A DNA stretch of 64,000 nt from NCBI GenBank assembly GCA_028023455.1, contig JAQFVV010006273.1, forward strand, positions 2,914,001 to 2,978,000, in the 5' to 3' direction. The notes below the pieces were generated by a model. It was not told where the DNA came from, made no database searches, and saw nothing but the letters and a program-made list of their open reading frames with translations. The position numbers and the translations under genes were made by a program. This document shows positions 58,578 through 64,000 of the stretch, one piece after another. Numbering within the stretch: position 1 is the first letter of the stretch; each line of letters begins with the position of its first letter. This stretch comes from Epiperipatus broadwayi. Its lineage: Eukaryota > Onychophora > Udeonychophora > Euonychophora > Peripatidae.

Positions 58578-61500
58578 TCAATTATTTTCTAACTTTTATT
58601 TCAAACTCTTTTATGAAAATAAACTGTAATAAAACTCTTAAACTTTTAAATACGTTTTCTTTTATGAAAGATTATTTTAATAATTTTTTTTAGATAAATT
58701 ATCATGTGCCAATTTCAATATATATATATATATAGTGCCCTTTTCTATAGGTCAATGATGGTTATAAATGGTCAATTGCTAAAAAATTTTAAAATAAATA
58801 TTATATAGTATTTAATATTATAAATTATAAATAAGCAATAAAGGGCTAATGTAATATGTTTAATAATAAGTATTGTGATGGTGGGGATTGCATCTAGTTC
58901 TATATTTTTCTAAATTATTTTTCAAAATTTTATATAATCATTTTAAATAATATAAGTAGCAAATTTATTAAGACAGATAAAAATAGACTAAACACCGGAA
59001 ATGTCTATGTGACTATCTGGAATAATTTATGTATAAGCACCAGTTTAAATTAATACAAATAATCAAAATATTTAAATAGTATATTATAGAACTGGATGGA
59101 ATTGTCACACATTATAAAAAAAAAAATAAGATTGTACATTTTATTAATTATTGTTTCAAATTTATTTTAAAAGTAATTAAATTGTAATAGATAATAATTA
59201 ATTTAAAAATAATAATAGGTTAATATTTAAGTCTATTACGTCATGATTTTAAAACTTTAGAAATTGTCTATAAACCAAAGTAGGGAGTGACCAATAAAAA
59301 GATAGATCTTGGCAGACAACAGAAATCGCGCCAATTAATTGTATAAACTGGGAGAACAAAAATGTGTTGACTCCAGAGCAGAGGTAAAATTTTAAGCTCT
59401 TTAAAATTTCTTTCTTTCTTCAATTATTAGTCAATTTTATTAGAATTTTTAATAAATATCTTTGAAAGAAACTAACTAACATTTTAAAATCTTTCGAAGC
59501 GAATCTAAGAATAAAATTTTAAAAAAAGTTCTCATAATGATGTTTCACTAACTCCACAGTTACCTGCCAGTGGATTCTATTAAAATATAATCTGAATTTT
59601 CAATAAAAAATGGATGGATTCTTAAAACAAGTTATAAATTTTGTAATATTTCAAAAATGTTAACGTTGTTCATTGATATAGTTTGTATAGTGTATTACTA
59701 CAAAAACTGCTTTCTTGCATGTAAAATTAATGAAAGGACATTGTGCGCAAAGTTAATGAATATAATGAAAAATAAAAATAAATATTATTCGTGTAAGAAT
59801 AAATGGACAAAAAGAATTTTTATGAATTACTTTCTTTAAGATGACCTGAGCAATTACTCTAGAAATAGTTAAAGATCAAAAATGTCGTATATAAAATAAT
59901 AATGAATAAAAGTGAAATTACCAAGGAAATTACTTGCCTGAAGAAGAAGAAGAAGAAAAAAATAGTTTACAGAGAAATAAATATAAAATATTGGATCCAT
60001 GGAAAAACGCAATTTGGTACCGTAATGATATAAATACTTGTAGTTCTGCTAGAAATAAAGATGCATCAACGCGCCGAGGTAATATTCGCCCAACATTAAA
60101 AACTTCGTGGGATAACTAAATAAATGTTTTTTAATAATTTTGAATTAAACATTACAACTAAAGATCGTCTAAACAGTTTACTAAATGAACTAATTTGTTT
60201 AAAACTTTAATAATCAGAAAGGAGAACATTCGAATAAAAGAAGAAATAATAAATATTAGGGGACTAACCAAGATTTACCGCCAGAAAAATATGTGATTAT
60301 GGTTTAAATTATTTTCTTTATTAATCTAAGTTAAACATTGAGTTTAGATAGCAATAGGGAAACAAATACATTAATTTGCAATATAACATTATATAAAATA
60401 ATATGTTTTTTGATTTTGAATGTTCAAATAAAATTGTATGTGTGTGGAAATTTTGTATGTTTGCGATGCTCGAGGAGAAAGAAAACCACTACGAACTCTA
60501 ATAGGAAGGTAAAAGATTATTTTGGTACATTTTATGGTTATTAATGATATAATGTATGTTTTATTTATTTAGATCAGCTGTGAATCGAATGAATGTAATG
60601 AAATAGTTTTATTGTTATAATTATTGTAAAACGCATTTTGAAAAAACAACACTCTAAAACACTTTGAGATGTAATTAGATTTTTTAAAAATATACATACG
60701 ATAATCATTTAATGTATTATTAATATAGCAATATAATCGATGGTTATGTCATAATTTTCTGTTAATTTTTCCGATTGGGATATTTAAGTGTTATTTAATA
60801 AAACGTAGATGTTGAATCTACAGTGTAATAAAGCAAGGCAAATTGTTCTTATAGAATAGGGGAATGTTTTATATTCGTGAATTTTGTTTATTGTTTTAAA
60901 AGGTAGTTAGTTGTATCGATGTTGGATACAGTGAAAATCTTGAGAGATAGTTTGGATAGTGACTTGGTAGTACATGGAGATTCGGAAACCAAGGTGATGT
61001 ATTAAAAAACTAGGATGCTACAGGAATGGAATTATAATTAGTTTTAGATGGTAATCAGCATAGTTAACAAAGCCCTACGACTGTTACACATGTTGTCATG
61101 GACAGTGTTATTTTTATCTTTCTTGTGAATCTTATTAGATGTTTGGTAAAGCTGGATAAATAGCTGCCACATCGTGCTTATCGTCAGGGTTATCAGATAA
61201 GGAATGTCGGCCTATCCACACTGTTCCATACATTTTGAAGTATATATTTTGATGAGTTATTTATCTATCTTCCCAATATCCTATACATGTTTTGCTATCT
61301 TTATCTGTATTTCTTGAAACTACATCGTTATTTGATAAGTCTATTGAAAAGAAACAATAGATATTTTAGAATGTATGTCATGCTGTTATTTGAAATAAGA
61401 ATAGTTAGATATTAACAGAGAGTAGATTATGATTATTGAAAAGATGCATATATCCTAAGAAAGGAAGGAGTTAGAGAATTATTTTAATTTTAAGAAATGA

Positions 61501-64000
61501 ACTATAATTTGATAAAAATATACCCAAATAGAAATATACAAAAATATTAAAAATGATTCAACGTGTTCTTATTGTTGATTATATTTAAAAATATAAGTAT
61601 TGCATATTTAAAGAATATAATAACATTCGATGATTATAATATATGTTAAACTAAAACAGGTGATAATTAAGCCCGTGTTATGGCATTATACATGAGTATG
61701 GCTTATGAAAAAATGTATTAGAGTTTATGAGCATTAGATAACAAACGTAATAGGTAGTAATAATATTTGCACAATATGCAAAGTGACTTATATAGAGTTA
61801 TAAGAAAATGTAATTTTCTTTAAAGAAAAAAGACCATATTGATTGTAAATTTATAATGTTTATAAATGATGTTTACCCACATATATAACTTATAATACTG
61901 TAATGTTAATATTAAAAGGTAAAGAATAGTATTACCCATAAAATAGTTAAACTAAGTAAGATAATAAACTTAATGAGAAATAAATAAATAACTTATAAAA
62001 GTATAATAAATTAAATTAACTATAAAAGAAATCTAAAAATGTATAATTTAACTTTTGTAGTGTTAAAAGAAAGGAGGATATCCCTTGTAAATAATTGTAA
62101 ATAGATTTGTTTGTTTATCTTAATTTTGATTGTTGTTAATAAAATTCTAAAATTTGTTATTAAAACTTGTGTCTGAGTTTTTGTTTTCTCTACATCATTG
62201 CATGAATTCATAGGATATGCTTACCGTCATTAAATTAAGTATATAATTGTTTGCACAAAATATAAATAAAGAAGTATAATTAATCTTAAATGTTTATTGG
62301 TGTTTTGTAATTGAATAATTATGAAATTGCATTACGTTATTGGTCATAAATCCATTGTTATGGTAATTTGCTAAATTATATGCTATTAGTTGCCACTTGC
62401 TTCATTTATCAGATTATCTAAACACTGCCACTTACTAATTATTTTATTACGTAAGGAAAAAGATAAACAAAGGGAGGATATTGAATTATTAACTAATTTA
62501 TTATGGTTATAAATTTGCGATAAAAGAAAAGCCGTACTAGTTGGATTAAACAATGAAGATTGTGATTATTATTCTTATTGTTTTATTATTAATCTAACTT
62601 CAGAGTAGTAAATTATGACACAAAATCCCTTATCATATTTTGCTACTTTATTTTAATTTAACATTGAATAAATTTAAGAACCTGAGATTATTTTACCTGA
62701 GCTAGATAATTACTATTATTGTTATGATAGATAAAAGATTAATACTTTAATTGTTGAATGAGTTTAGTGATTAGAAGTTGCAGAAGTCATAAGAATACTA
62801 TGTAGTTATTATATGTAATAGTAGTAAAAGGGGGGATAGTGTTCTTATGCCATTGAGGTGGTATCCTATGGGATACTATCTCAATGCAATCTACTTTGTC
62901 ACCTTATTTCCACTTCTAATCTCATGAATTATAGAATAGTTATTTGAATTAGTCTAAAACAGAACCTAAGTTAAAATTTTAAGAAACCTGAGCTAGTAAC
63001 ACATTTAATTGAATATCTCATTAATTATTAGAGCTAGAACCTGGGGAGGCGATTTTCACTATATTATATTATTTATTTTGGGGGAAGTGGAGTACACATA
63101 TACACGTAATTACACGTTAGGTGAGAAGGTAGATTGTGGCGTAACATGGTGGGCTCGAGGTGTACGTAGTTACACAACATAAGTAAAGGGCAGATTGTGA
63201 CGGCCCAAATTTAGGGGCCCAATACTGGATAGAAAGGTTATAATATATATATATATATGTACCGGTAAAATCACCATGCTTAATCACGCACAGTAATCCG
63301 AATTCAAACCCAGTCCACGTCGAGGAATAAATTCCAAAATGCAAACCAAATTCAAACCCAAACCCCTGGCATGACCAACCGATGAACAACGCAACAACGG
63401 TATGTGGTTTTCCCTTTACTAGCTCGTCAGAAAACACAGACTAAATTACCCTACAATCAGTTATTCATATATATCTTATATTCGAGATTTTGGTACGGTT
63501 AATAATTCAATATATATTTAAGTTGTCGATACAGACAGCAGGTGCTTAACTAGATTTCGAGAGTAATAAGACAAGAGAGACAAAAATAGATTAGATAAAT
63601 TTTTAATAATTATTGAAATCATTGAATACTATGTACAGATACGGTAAAATTTTCATACGTATATTTCTAATAATTTGCTACTAGTCCTTAATAATCATTT
63701 TAGACTGATAGACAAAACGCATGCCAATATTTATATGTTTTAAATGGTCGTATGAGTTGATATGAGAATCAGAGTAATTTGAGCATTTAAAATATTCAAT
63801 TACTATTTTATATTAAGTTGTTTGATTTTAATAGATTCAAACCATTACGTATACGGATAATTGGAGGATGTTTTATATAAAAATATAATATAATAATGAT
63901 GTACTGATGGTTGCAGAGCTTAAGATATACTACAATAATAACTTGCGGTGCATTGACGCAAGACCGGGCGGCTTGTACTTTGACAAGTCTTAATGCCCCC
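58578..64000. other. Largely unexplained AT-rich region
   Basis: No gene, repeat pair or transposon domain was recognised. An open frame at 59916-60119 (plus) is discussed as a finding. A short inverted repeat, GGTATCCTATGGGATACTA, lies at about 62851-62869. 63117-63437 is more GC-balanced than its surroundings but has no readable domain, and the window ends in another GC-richer patch (63937-64000). Confidence 0.45.

Noticed and set aside
63117-63437. Minus-strand 106-codon frame with a Gly/Phe-rich stretch
   Set aside because: No domain recognised and it includes a (TA) run; composition is more normal than the neighbourhood but not enough to call a gene.

Overview
The window is strongly AT-rich, intron-like DNA from an invertebrate metazoan with a large, transposon-filled genome. 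The species cannot be named from sequence alone. The only host gene I can support is an ABC transporter of subfamily C, closest by eye to ABCC5/MRP5. It lies on the minus strand as three short exons, 52199-52354, 37250-37394 and 24055-24208. Their phases fit exactly (2, 0 and 1 at the donors), and they are separated by introns of about 14.8 and 13.0 kb. The rest of the gene lies outside the window or was not recognised.

Layout. 0.9-6.2 kb: a decayed two-ORF LINE (minus) with zinc knuckles, an APE-type endonuclease and a YVDD reverse transcriptase. 7.6-8.6 kb: a palindromic element with a hammerhead ribozyme in each arm. 9.9-10.3 kb: a Tc1-like transposase scrap. 12.46-22.35 kb: a gag-only LTR retrotransposon whose 5' LTR is split by a second LTR element with 2.2-kb LTRs. 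27.4-28.9 kb: a huge ATT microsatellite, a dead copy of the ribozyme element and an RTE tail. 30.3-32.2 kb: RTE endonuclease and Penelope fragments. 34.6-35.7 kb: a foldback palindrome and a tRNA-derived SINE. 39.6-45.2 kb: a third LTR element. 45.3-48.3 kb: a Penelope-like element (PLE) with RT and GIY-YIG domains, flanked on its left by its own inverted, deleted copy. 52.4-53.4 kb: a second ribozyme-bearing element in foldback plus tandem arrangement. 54.7-57.0 kb: a solo LTR of the 2.2-kb family. 57-64 kb: mostly unexplained, with a possible minus-strand LTR.

The most interesting signal is a set of small non-coding retroelements carrying type I hammerhead ribozymes. Two large members (7.6-8.6 and 52.4-53.4 kb) and one 94-bp member (37.5 kb) are each bounded by a 12-13 bp direct repeat that I can read as a target-site duplication. 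The PLE at 45.3-48.3 kb has a 13-bp duplication of the same kind. This suggests that PLE machinery mobilises these ribozyme elements, in the manner of animal retrozymes, here as foldback composites. The PLE 3' end also contains a tRNA-like block with A and B boxes.
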